Origin: Streptomyces sp. ISL-98
GTDB taxonomy: Bacteria > Actinomycetota > Actinomycetes > Streptomycetales > Streptomycetaceae
Assembly (NCBI RefSeq): GCF_018614055.1
Contig: NZ_JAGGPB010000020.1
Location: 1-64,000, forward strand
Length of the DNA stretch: 64,000 bases
Reading direction: 5' to 3'
Positions 34,806 through 43,025 of the stretch are shown here, in pieces (within the stretch, counting starts at the first letter, position 1; the number at the start of each line of letters is the position of its first letter). A program made the position numbers and the translations under genes. The notes beneath the pieces were generated by a model. That model did no database searches. It had not been told where the DNA came from and was given only the letters and a program-made list of their open reading frames with translations.

Positions 34806-37706
34806 GTGGACGACTATGCGGGACGGGTGCTTGCCGACCGCTACCGCCTTCCCCTGCCGCCTTCCGATGAGTACGAACTGGTCGAAACCCGGGCCTTCGA
34901 CACGTACAGCGGGCAGGAAGTCCTCGTCCGTCAGGTGCCGTTACCCGAGGTCGTGGACGCGGAGTTCCTGGACGGCGAGGGCGGCGGCGGGGGTGCGGCG
35001 CGGGGCGTGCGCCGGGCGGCCGGACGTACGACGCGGCGGCCCACCGATCCCGCCGTGCGCCGCGCCATAGAGGCGGCGCAGGCCGCGGCGCAGATCCCCG
35101 ATCACCCCAGGCTGGACCAGGTCTTCGACGTCTTCGCCGAGGGCGGTTCGCTGTGGATAGTGAGCGAACTGGTGGCGGCGAGGCCGCTGGCGGCGCTGCT
35201 CGCCGAGAGGCCGCTGAACCCATACCGGGCGGCGGAGATCGCCGCCGATGTACTGACCGCGCTCAGGGTGCTGCACGCGCACGGCTGGACCCACCGGAAC
35301 ATCACCGTTCGTACGGTGCTCGTCTGCGACGACGGCCGCATCGTCCTGACGGGCCTCGCCGCCGGGGCCGCGGAGGAAGCGCTCTGCGGTTACGCCCCCG
35401 TGCCGGTGCCGGCGGAGCCGGCGGTGGATGCGGATGAGGACGACGGCAGTTGGGGCACGGCTGCCGAGCCCAGGAGCGCCGGTGCGCCCGGGCACGACGA
35501 GCTCTCGACCACCGGTGGCGTGGAGGCGGTGCCGTACGCCGGTGTCCCGCCGGGCACGCGCGCCGCGCTGCCCTCGGGGGGCGGTCGGCCGGGTGCGAAT
35601 CCTGCCGCCGACGTCCGTGCCGCCCGCGCCGGGGCGATCGCGGCGTACCGCGCGGGTGCCCGTGCGGCGGCCAGGGTCAGCGAGGAGCAGCGGCCGGAGG
35701 GCACAGCCCCGCTCCCGGCCCAGCGGCCCGCGCTGCGCCCGGCCGGAGGGCCGCGTGCGATCAGCCCGTACGTAGACCTGGACGCCGACACCGGTACGGG
35801 TACCGGTGCTGGTGCCGCGACCGGCGCACGCGGGGCGCTGGGTGCCGGTGGCGGCTGGCACTCCGGGCCGGGCGGGCCCGGCGCATCGGCAGGTAACGAG
35901 TCGACGGCCTCCGCGGGCGGCCGTACAGGCGCCGGGGCCGACTTCGACGAGACCTGGCACGGCGCCGTACCCCGCTCAGGGGCCGGAGACGGATTGCGCG
36001 CCGACGGCCTGCGACACGCGCACCCCCGCGAGCAGGCCGAGGCATTGACGCCGACGCAGGGCTACGCGCAGGGCCAGGCGGTTGCGCAGTCCGGCACGCA
36101 GCGTGGCGTCCCGGCGCAAGCACGGCCCGGCGCTCCCGGCAGCCAGACGCAGGCCCGCACGTACGCGCAGCCGTTCGGCGGGCAAGCCGGGCAAGGCCGA
36201 CGAGGCGAAAACGCCGGGCAGGGCGCACATGCCGGGCAGGGCGGGCAAGCTGGACACAGCGGGCAAGGCCCAGCGTCGTCTTCCGCCGCCGGGCGCTGGG
36301 ACGAATACGTTGCCGGGGGCCACGTCCCCGCGCACCGCGGTCCCGCCAACCCGCTCGCTGCCGAGCGTGCCCGGCAGGCGCGTATCGCCGTCGTGGGCGC
36401 CGTCACCGAGCGCTGGGCGCCCGAGCAGGCGGGCTCCGTGCATGGGAACTGGCAGTTGGCGCCGCCCATCGGGCCCTCGACCGACCTCTGGGCGCTGGGC
36501 GCCCTGCTCTTCCGTACCGTGCAGGGACACGCCCCGTACCCGGAGGACAGCGCCATAGAGCTGGTGCAGCTCGTCTGCGCCGAGCCGCCCGCCTTCGCCG
36601 AGGAGTGCGGCCCGCTGCGGCCCGTCGTCGAGTCGCTGCTGCGCCAGGACCCGACCGAGCGGCCGGACTTCGAGGAGTTGCGCGGCTGGCTGCGTTCGCT
36701 CGTACGGTCCGCCCCCGAGCCTGAGGCCGGGGTGGACGTCGTTCCGCTGCCGTCCGTCGACAGCGCGCGGCTTCCGATCGTGCGCCGCCGGGGCGAGCTC
36801 GTACGCAAGCGCCGCGGCGGCTCGGCCGAGGCGCAGCACGGCAGGCACCGGCACAAGAAGGCCAAGGACAGCAGGAACACCGGGGCCGGCCGGGAGAACA
36901 GACGCGAGAAGGAGCCCCGGGCCGCCAGAGAGCCGCGGATCAAGGAGCCGCGGATCCAGCCGAAGCAGCGCGGTGGCCCGCGTTCCCTCGGCCGCACACT
37001 GCTCGTCGTGATCCTCCTCGGCCTGGTCGCCGCGCTTGTGTACGCGCTGGTCTTCATGCCGAAGGCCGGTGAAGGCAACGGGGAAGGCGACCAGGGCGAC
37101 GCCAAGAACGTCGGTGACGAGCTGCGCACGAGCGCGCCGCCGACCCCCGGTCCCTCCGGAGGGACCGACTCCGCCGAGCCGCCCCCGCAGAAGACTCCGG
37201 ACAAGACGCCCTCCTCGCAGCAGCCGCAGACCTCCGTCCCCGCCTCCGACGTCGCGAAGGGGTACGCGATCCGCAAGGACCCCGAGGGCTTCCAGACCGC
37301 CGTGGACAAGGACTGGGAGCGGCGGCCGATCAACGACGCGGGACAGGTCCGTTATCGCGGCGGCGGCTTCGAGCTGGTGATCGTCCCGGGCCGGGACACC
37401 GTCAAGGAGTACGGCAGCGACCCGATGGACTACCAGCTGAAGAAGGAGCGGGAGCTGCAGGCCGTCCGCGACTCCTCCTGGTCGACCTCGAACGGGCTGC
37501 GGCGTATCGACGTGGGCCGGCAGGTCATGGCAGAGGGCCAGTTCACCTGGCAGGACAGCAGCGGCCGCGATGTGTACGTCCGTAACCTCGCGATCATCGT
37601 CGGCGACCGGTACCACGTGGTCCAGGTGATCGGCCCCGAGTCGCAGCGGGACAAGGTCACCGAGATCTACGAACAGGCGTCGTCCGCCTACCGGGTGACA
37701 GGCTGA
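34806..37706 (+). CDS. Membrane pseudokinase (array member 2)
   Basis: A 966-residue kinase-like protein that lacks all catalytic residues. The glycine loop is absent, VAVK is VLVRQV, the HRD motif reads HRN (Asn165) and the DFG position reads LTGLA. An insert of about 330 residues, rich in Gly/Ala/Gln and internally repetitive (GQAGQGRRGENAGQGAHAGQGGQAG and similar), separates the N lobe and catalytic loop from the C-lobe helices, which resume at TDLWALGALLFRTVQGHAPYPEDSAIELV. A basic segment precedes the membrane helix (about 731-752). An outer domain follows, ending SAYRVTG. GTG 34806 has GGGGAGG upstream. It probably binds partners or another kinase of the array; phosphotransfer is not expected. 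Confidence 0.9.
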   Translation: MDDYAGRVLADRYRLPLPPSDEYELVETRAFDTYSGQEVLVRQVPLPEVVDAEFLDGEGGGGGAARGVRRAAGRTTRRPTDPAVRRAIEAAQAAAQIPDHPRLDQVFDVFAEGGSLWIVSELVAARPLAALLAERPLNPYRAAEIAADVLTALRVLHAHGWTHRNITVRTVLVCDDGRIVLTGLAAGAAEEALCGYAPVPVPAEPAVDADEDDGSWGTAAEPRSAGAPGHDELSTTGGVEAVPYAGVPPGTRAALPSGGGRPGANPAADVRAARAGAIAAYRAGARAAARVSEEQRPEGTAPLPAQRPALRPAGGPRAISPYVDLDADTGTGTGAGAATGARGALGAGGGWHSGPGGPGASAGNESTASAGGRTGAGADFDETWHGAVPRSGAGDGLRADGLRHAHPREQAEALTPTQGYAQGQAVAQSGTQRGVPAQARPGAPGSQTQARTYAQPFGGQAGQGRRGENAGQGAHAGQGGQAGHSGQGPASSSAAGRWDEYVAGGHVPAHRGPANPLAAERARQARIAVVGAVTERWAPEQAGSVHGNWQLAPPIGPSTDLWALGALLFRTVQGHAPYPEDSAIELVQLVCAEPPAFAEECGPLRPVVESLLRQDPTERPDFEELRGWLRSLVRSAPEPEAGVDVVPLPSVDSARLPIVRRRGELVRKRRGGSAEAQHGRHRHKKAKDSRNTGAGRENRREKEPRAAREPRIKEPRIQPKQRGGPRSLGRTLLVVILLGLVAALVYALVFMPKAGEGNGEGDQGDAKNVGDELRTSAPPTPGPSGGTDSAEPPPQKTPDKTPSSQQPQTSVPASDVAKGYAIRKDPEGFQTAVDKDWERRPINDAGQVRYRGGGFELVIVPGRDTVKEYGSDPMDYQLKKERELQAVRDSSWSTSNGLRRIDVGRQVMAEGQFTWQDSSGRDVYVRNLAIIVGDRYHVVQVIGPESQRDKVTEIYEQASSAYRVTG

Positions 37707-37728
37707 GCGCGCACCGGACAGGACAGGG

Positions 37729-39435
37729 ATGACCACCGAAGGCAACGGACGCCTGATCGCCGGGCGTTATCGGCTCGGCGTGCGGCTCGGCCGTGGCGGC
37801 ATGGGGACGGTGTGGCGGGCCACCGACGAGCTGCTCGGCCGGCAGGTCGCCGTCAAGGAACTCAATATCGACATCGGCGCGCACGAGGCAGGCCTGCCTG
37901 CCGCCGCCGCTGACGACGACGACGTACGGTCGTGGCGCGAACGCGTACTGCGTGAGGCCAGGACCGTGGCTCAGCTGGTCCACCCCAATGTGATCGTCGT
38001 GCACGATGTCGTCGACGACGAGGACACCAGGCTTTCGTACATCATCATGGAGCTGATCGACGGCGAATCGCTCGCCGACCGGGTCGCGACGAGCGGTCCC
38101 GTCGACACCCGCGAGGCGGCCCGGATCGGGCTCGCGCTGCTCGGGGCGCTTCGTACGGCCCATGAACACGGCGTACTCCACCGCGACATCAAGCCCGCCA
38201 ATGTCCTGCTGGAAGCGGACAGCGGACGCGTCGTGCTCACCGACTTCGGCATCGCGCGGCTCTCCGGCGCCACGACGCTCACCGACTCCGGATCCTTCGT
38301 CGGCTCCCCCGAGTACACGGCGCCCGAGCGCATGGAGGGCGTCGGCGCGGGTCCCGCGTCCGATCTGTGGTCGCTCGGAGTGCTGCTCTGTACGGCGCTG
38401 AGCGGCGAATCTCCGTTCCACCGGGACTCGTTGGGCGGTGTGCTCAACGCCGTCGTGAACGACGAGATCCGGCCACCCGCCGCGGCCGGTCCGCTGCTGC
38501 CCGTCGTACGCGGCCTGCTGGAGCGCGATCCGGAGCGCAGGCTCGGCGTCGAGGAGGCGGAGCGGCTGCTGGTCGCGCACCTGGCGACCGGTGTGACGCC
38601 GGAGGCGGCCGCTCAGGTGCCGCCCTATTCGCCCACGCAATGGGACGTACCGCTCACCGCGCCGCCGCCGACGGCTGTCCCGATACTTGTTCCCGTCCCC
38701 GGCACCTCCCTTGCCGCCGCCGAGCAGGCGCGGCCACGGGTCGGCCGGATCCGGGGAGCGCTTGTCGCGGGCGCGCTGGTTGTCGCGATGGCGGGGGCGG
38801 GGGCGGCGACCGCGGTGCTGTTCCTGGGTGACGGCGGGGGCGGGGAGGGCGCGGGTGGCTCGAACGGCGAGTCCGGCGGACGTACGGACGCTGCTTCTAC
38901 GCCGCCCACCCCTCCCACCCGTACCGTCACCTCGACTGCGCCGAGCGGGTCGTCGGTCCCGACCGCATCGGTCACCCCCACCCCCTCCTTCACGCCGCCT
39001 GCCGGGTACCGGAGGGTGAGCGACCCGGCGGGATTCTCGCTGGCCGTCCCCGAGGGGTACAACCGGTCGACCGACGACAAGCGGGTCTTCTACATCTCGC
39101 CGGACCAGCAGATCAGGATCGGCGTACGGCAGCAGGCCGCTGTGTCGAGGGGCCCGCTGGGCGCGATGCGGCTGGCGCACGCGAACGGGCCCGACACGAA
39201 CCCCGGTTACCGCGACGGCAAGGTCACGCCGACCACGTACAACGGACTGACCGCCGCGCTCTGGGAGTTCACGTGGGACGGCTTCCAGCCGGAGGACGAG
39301 GACCGGCACACGTACGACCTGTGCTGGGAGGAGGGCGGGCTGATGTACGACGTGTGGGTGTCGGCGCCGGTCGGCCGCCAGGACGACGCGAAACGCCACT
39401 TCGACACGGCGCTGGATTCGTTCACCCGCCGGTAG
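37729..39435 (+). CDS. Receptor-type Ser/Thr protein kinase (array member 3)
   Basis: A 568-residue kinase, 22 bases after the pseudokinase gene and so probably co-transcribed. The kinase domain spans residues 13-290 with GRGGMGTVW (21-29), Lys43 in VAVKEL, catalytic Asp153 in HRDIKPANVLL, DFGIA and APERM. A short linker leads to the membrane segment (about 342-365, LVAGALVVAMAGAGAATAVLFL). A Thr/Pro-rich spacer is followed by an outer domain with the same layout as in member 1 (AGYRRVSDPAGFSLAVPEGY ... TYNGLTAALWEFTW). All catalytic residues are present. Confidence 0.95.
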   Translation: MTTEGNGRLIAGRYRLGVRLGRGGMGTVWRATDELLGRQVAVKELNIDIGAHEAGLPAAAADDDDVRSWRERVLREARTVAQLVHPNVIVVHDVVDDEDTRLSYIIMELIDGESLADRVATSGPVDTREAARIGLALLGALRTAHEHGVLHRDIKPANVLLEADSGRVVLTDFGIARLSGATTLTDSGSFVGSPEYTAPERMEGVGAGPASDLWSLGVLLCTALSGESPFHRDSLGGVLNAVVNDEIRPPAAAGPLLPVVRGLLERDPERRLGVEEAERLLVAHLATGVTPEAAAQVPPYSPTQWDVPLTAPPPTAVPILVPVPGTSLAAAEQARPRVGRIRGALVAGALVVAMAGAGAATAVLFLGDGGGGEGAGGSNGESGGRTDAASTPPTPPTRTVTSTAPSGSSVPTASVTPTPSFTPPAGYRRVSDPAGFSLAVPEGYNRSTDDKRVFYISPDQQIRIGVRQQAAVSRGPLGAMRLAHANGPDTNPGYRDGKVTPTTYNGLTAALWEFTWDGFQPEDEDRHTYDLCWEEGGLMYDVWVSAPVGRQDDAKRHFDTALDSFTRR

Positions 39436-39442
39436 GGGGGCA

Positions 39443-39525
39443 GGGGCGTGTCCGGCGGATCAGGCCTGGGCCGCGCTGAGATGGCGCCGCACTCTGAAGT
39501 CGGCCTGATCCGCCGGACACGCCCC
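39443..39525. repeat. 24-bp inverted repeat element (MITE-like or terminator)
   Basis: Arms of 24 bp (39443-39466 and 39502-39525; left arm begins GGGGCGTGTCCGGCGGATC) are perfectly complementary and enclose 35 bases. It lies in the 166-base gap between kinase genes 3 and 4. The long perfect arms and the discrete size (83 bases) look like a small non-autonomous element or solo transposon ends; it would also act as a terminator. No transposase gene is present. Confidence 0.7.
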
Positions 39526-39601
39526 AGGGGAAGGCGCCGCAGGCAACCCGCACCCCTGGCCCCGCTGGCAACCCGCCCCGCGCGTGCGCCAGGATGTGGG
39601 C

Positions 39602-41233
39602 ATGACCAACGATGGGGGATGGGCGAACGAGCCCACGAGCTACGGGCTCCGGCCGCCGAACTCACCGCACGTGCCACCGCAGGCGAGCAACTACCAGCCC
39701 ACCCAGGCCGCTTCGGCGCCCACCAGTCCCACCACCGCGCCCACCGTCCCCGGCCAGGACCGCCTCATCGGCGGGCGCTACCGCCTGGTGTCGCGGCTCG
39801 GGCACGGCGGCATGGGTACGGTCTGGCGTGCCCACGACGAGGTCGTGGACCGCGACGTCGCCGTCAAGGAACCGCGCGTGCCGGATCACCTGAGCGAGCG
39901 CGAGCGGCAGAACGTCTACCTGCGCATGCAGCGCGAGGCCCGCGCCGCCGCCCGGATCGACCACCCGTCCGTCGTGACGATGCACGACGTGGTCGTCGAG
40001 GACGGCAAGCCGTGGATCGTGATGGAGCTGGTGGCGGGACAGTCGCTCGGCGACCGTCTCCAGGAAGGCACGCTCGACGTCCGCGAGGCCGCGCGCATCG
40101 GCTCCGCGGTCCTCGGCGCGCTCACCGCCGCGCACGAGGCCGGCGTACTGCACCGTGACGTGAAGCCCGACAACGTGCTGCTCGGCCGCGGCGACCGGGT
40201 CGTCCTGACCGACTTCGGCATCGCGCAGGTCGAGGGCGAGCAGGGCCTGACCGAGACCGGTTCGTTCGTCGGCTCGCCCGAATACATCGCGCCGGAGCGG
40301 GTGCTTGGCCAGCGGCCCGGCCCCGAGTCCGACCTGTGGTCGCTGGGTGTGGTGCTGTACGCCGCCGTCGAAGGCATGTCCCCGTACCGCCGCTCGAACA
40401 CGCCCGCCACTCTCCAGTCCGTGCTGTCGGCCGAGCCGCAGATGCCGGCCCGCGGTTCGGGCGCCTTCGGCACGCTCGTGATGCAGCTGCTCCGCAAGGA
40501 CCCGGCCATGCGGCCCGGCAGCGCCGAGATCCGGCAGACGCTGGAGTCGGTGGAGCGGCCGCCGCAGGCCGTGACGCAGTTGTACGGAGGCGCGGGGACG
40601 ACAGCCGGCGGCAGCGTCTGGGTGCCGCCGGTGCTCCAGGGCAGCCGGAAGGCGCAGTTCGGGTTCGGCGGCGGTGTGCTGGCGGTGGCCGTCGCGCTGG
40701 TGCTGATCTTCGCCAACCCGTTCAAGGGCGACGAGCTCCCGGAGAACTGGATAGTCCGTCCCGAGACCGAGGTGGTCGCTGCGGACATCGCCGTACCCGA
40801 GGACTACACGCGGGTGCAGAACGACGCCAACGACGGCGTCAGCTACAACGACCCGAGCGGTGTCTTCACCATCTCCCTGACGCGCGTCCTGGATTCGAAG
40901 GGCCTCGACGGCGTCGACAAGGAAGCGGACGAATGGGTTGATTACTACCGCCAGGGCGGTGAGAACAAGACCAGCATCCAGGACGTCAAAAGCGTCGTGA
41001 AGCCCGCCCAGCAGCAGGGCAAGGACGCCCGTGACATCGTGACCAGCTACCGCGACTACAGCGCCTCCGAGGGTGACCTCTACAACCGCTGGCACGAACG
41101 CCTCTACGTCAACGACAAGAAGACGGCGTACTGGCGGCTCACGGTCAGCATGCCCGACAAGGGCGCGGCGGCGAAGGACGGCGAGGAGCTCTTCGACACC
41201 GTCGTGAAGCATCTGCAAATCCAGAACCTGTGA
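39602..41233 (+). CDS. Receptor-type Ser/Thr protein kinase (array member 4)
   Basis: A 543-residue kinase. A Pro/Thr-rich N-terminal tail of about 50 residues precedes the kinase domain, which has GHGGMGTVW, Lys89 in VAVKEP, catalytic Asp186 in HRDVKPDNVLL, DFGIA and APERV. The membrane segment is at about 355-373 (VLAVAVALVLIFA). The outer domain (about 395-543) begins AVPEDYTRVQNDANDGVSYNDPSGVFTISL, again like members 1 and 3. The ATG at 39602 has AGGA upstream. An inverted-repeat element separates it from member 3, so it may have its own promoter. Confidence 0.95.
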   Translation: MTNDGGWANEPTSYGLRPPNSPHVPPQASNYQPTQAASAPTSPTTAPTVPGQDRLIGGRYRLVSRLGHGGMGTVWRAHDEVVDRDVAVKEPRVPDHLSERERQNVYLRMQREARAAARIDHPSVVTMHDVVVEDGKPWIVMELVAGQSLGDRLQEGTLDVREAARIGSAVLGALTAAHEAGVLHRDVKPDNVLLGRGDRVVLTDFGIAQVEGEQGLTETGSFVGSPEYIAPERVLGQRPGPESDLWSLGVVLYAAVEGMSPYRRSNTPATLQSVLSAEPQMPARGSGAFGTLVMQLLRKDPAMRPGSAEIRQTLESVERPPQAVTQLYGGAGTTAGGSVWVPPVLQGSRKAQFGFGGGVLAVAVALVLIFANPFKGDELPENWIVRPETEVVAADIAVPEDYTRVQNDANDGVSYNDPSGVFTISLTRVLDSKGLDGVDKEADEWVDYYRQGGENKTSIQDVKSVVKPAQQQGKDARDIVTSYRDYSASEGDLYNRWHERLYVNDKKTAYWRLTVSMPDKGAAAKDGEELFDTVVKHLQIQNL

Positions 41234-41363
41234 GCCGGGTGGCGGCGACGAGCCCCTGATCAGGACTTATCTGCCAGTGGACACTGGCGCGGTGGTGTGG
41301 GCCTGGTGAAAAGCCGTTACCGACGGGTACCAAAAGGTTCCGATCGGGCCTACTCTCGCCCTC

Positions 41364-42983
41364 ATGACGGACTCGAAGGCCCCCGCAGCGCCTGCCATCG
41401 GCACCAACCCGCTCGCCGCCGCCCCCGCAGGTGCCCGCACCGCGGCCGACGTGGTCACCCCCGAGGTGGTCGCGCAGCTCACCCGCGGAGTGGTCGGTTC
41501 CGGCCGTACCGCCAACCACACGCCCTTCACCGGGGAGAAGCTGGCGGACCTGCCCGAGTCCAGCCCCGAGGACGTCGCCACCGCCTTCGAGCGGGCGCGG
41601 GCCGCCCAGCCCGCCTGGGCGGCCACGCCCGTCCGGAAGCGCGCCGCGATTCTGCTCCGCTTCCACGACCTGGTGCTGGAGCGCCAGGCCGAGGTCCTCG
41701 ACCTCATACAGCTGGAGACGGGCAAGGCCCGCCTGCACGCGCACGAAGAGGTCCAGGCCGTCGCCATCGCCGCGCGCCACTACGGGCGCAAGGCCTCCTC
41801 CTACCTCAAGCCCAAGCGGCGCACCGGCGCGATACCGACCCTCACGAAGGTCACCGAGCTGCGCCAGCCGCGCGGTGTCGTCGGCCAGATCGCACCCTGG
41901 AATTACCCCTTCGAGCTGTCGATCGGTGACGCGCTGCCCGCCTTCGTCTCCGGCAACGCCGTCGTGATGAAGCCCGACACCGAGACCGCGCTGACCGCCC
42001 TGTGGGCCCGTGACCTGCTCGTCGAGGCCGGCCTGCCCGCCGAGGTCTTCCAGGTGGTCCTGGGCGAAGGCCCGGTCGTCGGCCCCGAGGTCGTCAAGCA
42101 CGCCGACTACGTCTCCTTCACCGGCTCCACCCGTACGGGCCGCGAGGTCGCCCAGGGCGCGGCCGCCCGTCTCGTCGGCGTGTCCCTCGAACTCGGCGGC
42201 AAGAACGCCATGCTGGTTCTTGAGGACGCCGACGTCGAGAAGGCCGCGGCCGGTGCAGTGCGCGCCTGCTTCTCCTCCGCCGGGCAGCTGTGCATCTCCA
42301 TCGAGCGGCTGTACGTCCACGAGTCGATCGCCGACGACTTCGTTGCCCGGTTCGCCGCCCGTACGAAGGCGATGCGCCTCGGCACGGCTCTCGCGTACGG
42401 CGCCGACATGGGCTCGCTCGTCGGCGAGCGCCAGCTGGAGAACGTCAAGCGCCACGTCGAAGAGGCCGTCGAGAAGGGCGCCACGCTCGTCGCGGGCGGC
42501 GTCGCCCGCCCCGACATCGGCCCGCTCTTCTTCGAGCCGACCATCCTGGACGGCGTCGAGGCGCCGATGGCCGTGTGCGCCGAGGAGACCTTCGGCCCGG
42601 TCGTCTCCATCTACCGGTTCACCGACGAGGACGAGGTCGTGGCGCAGGCCAACGCCACCGCGTACGGTCTGAATTCGAGCGTCTGGACCAAGAACGGCAA
42701 GCGCGGCCACGCGATCGCCGCCCGCCTGCGCACCGGCACGGTCAACATCAACGAGGGCTACGCCCCGGCGTACGGCAGTGTCCAGGCGCCGATGGGTGGC
42801 ATGAAGGACTCCGGTCTCGGCCGCCGCCACGGCTCCGAGGGCATTCTCAAGTACACCGAGGCCCAGACCGTCGCCCACCAGCGGCTGATCCCGATGGCCC
42901 CGGCCTTCGGCATGGACGACGAGAAGTACACGGCGTTCATGAGCACAAGCCTCAAGGCGCTCAAGGTTCTGCGTTTCCGCTGA
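41364..42983 (+). CDS. gabD2: Succinate-semialdehyde dehydrogenase (NADP-type)
   Basis: A 539-residue aldehyde dehydrogenase of the actinobacterial GabD2 group, converting succinic semialdehyde to succinate. The NAD(P)-binding region is IAPWNYPFELSIGDALPAFVSGNAVVMKPD, with FTGSTRTGREV, the general base Glu276 in LELGGKNA and the nucleophile Cys310 in FSSAGQLCIS. The C-terminal motif MGGMKDSGLGRRHGSEGILKYTE is typical. The long N terminus (about 40 residues before TPEVVAQLTRG) is usual for this subgroup. It lies 130 bases after the last kinase gene and 42 bases before the GMC oxidase gene, with which it may be co-transcribed. Confidence 0.94.
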   Translation: MTDSKAPAAPAIGTNPLAAAPAGARTAADVVTPEVVAQLTRGVVGSGRTANHTPFTGEKLADLPESSPEDVATAFERARAAQPAWAATPVRKRAAILLRFHDLVLERQAEVLDLIQLETGKARLHAHEEVQAVAIAARHYGRKASSYLKPKRRTGAIPTLTKVTELRQPRGVVGQIAPWNYPFELSIGDALPAFVSGNAVVMKPDTETALTALWARDLLVEAGLPAEVFQVVLGEGPVVGPEVVKHADYVSFTGSTRTGREVAQGAAARLVGVSLELGGKNAMLVLEDADVEKAAAGAVRACFSSAGQLCISIERLYVHESIADDFVARFAARTKAMRLGTALAYGADMGSLVGERQLENVKRHVEEAVEKGATLVAGGVARPDIGPLFFEPTILDGVEAPMAVCAEETFGPVVSIYRFTDEDEVVAQANATAYGLNSSVWTKNGKRGHAIAARLRTGTVNINEGYAPAYGSVQAPMGGMKDSGLGRRHGSEGILKYTEAQTVAHQRLIPMAPAFGMDDEKYTAFMSTSLKALKVLRFR

Positions 42984-43025
42984 TTCACCCTTTCTGAACC
43001 CCCGGGTTCTCAATGAGGAGCGCCA

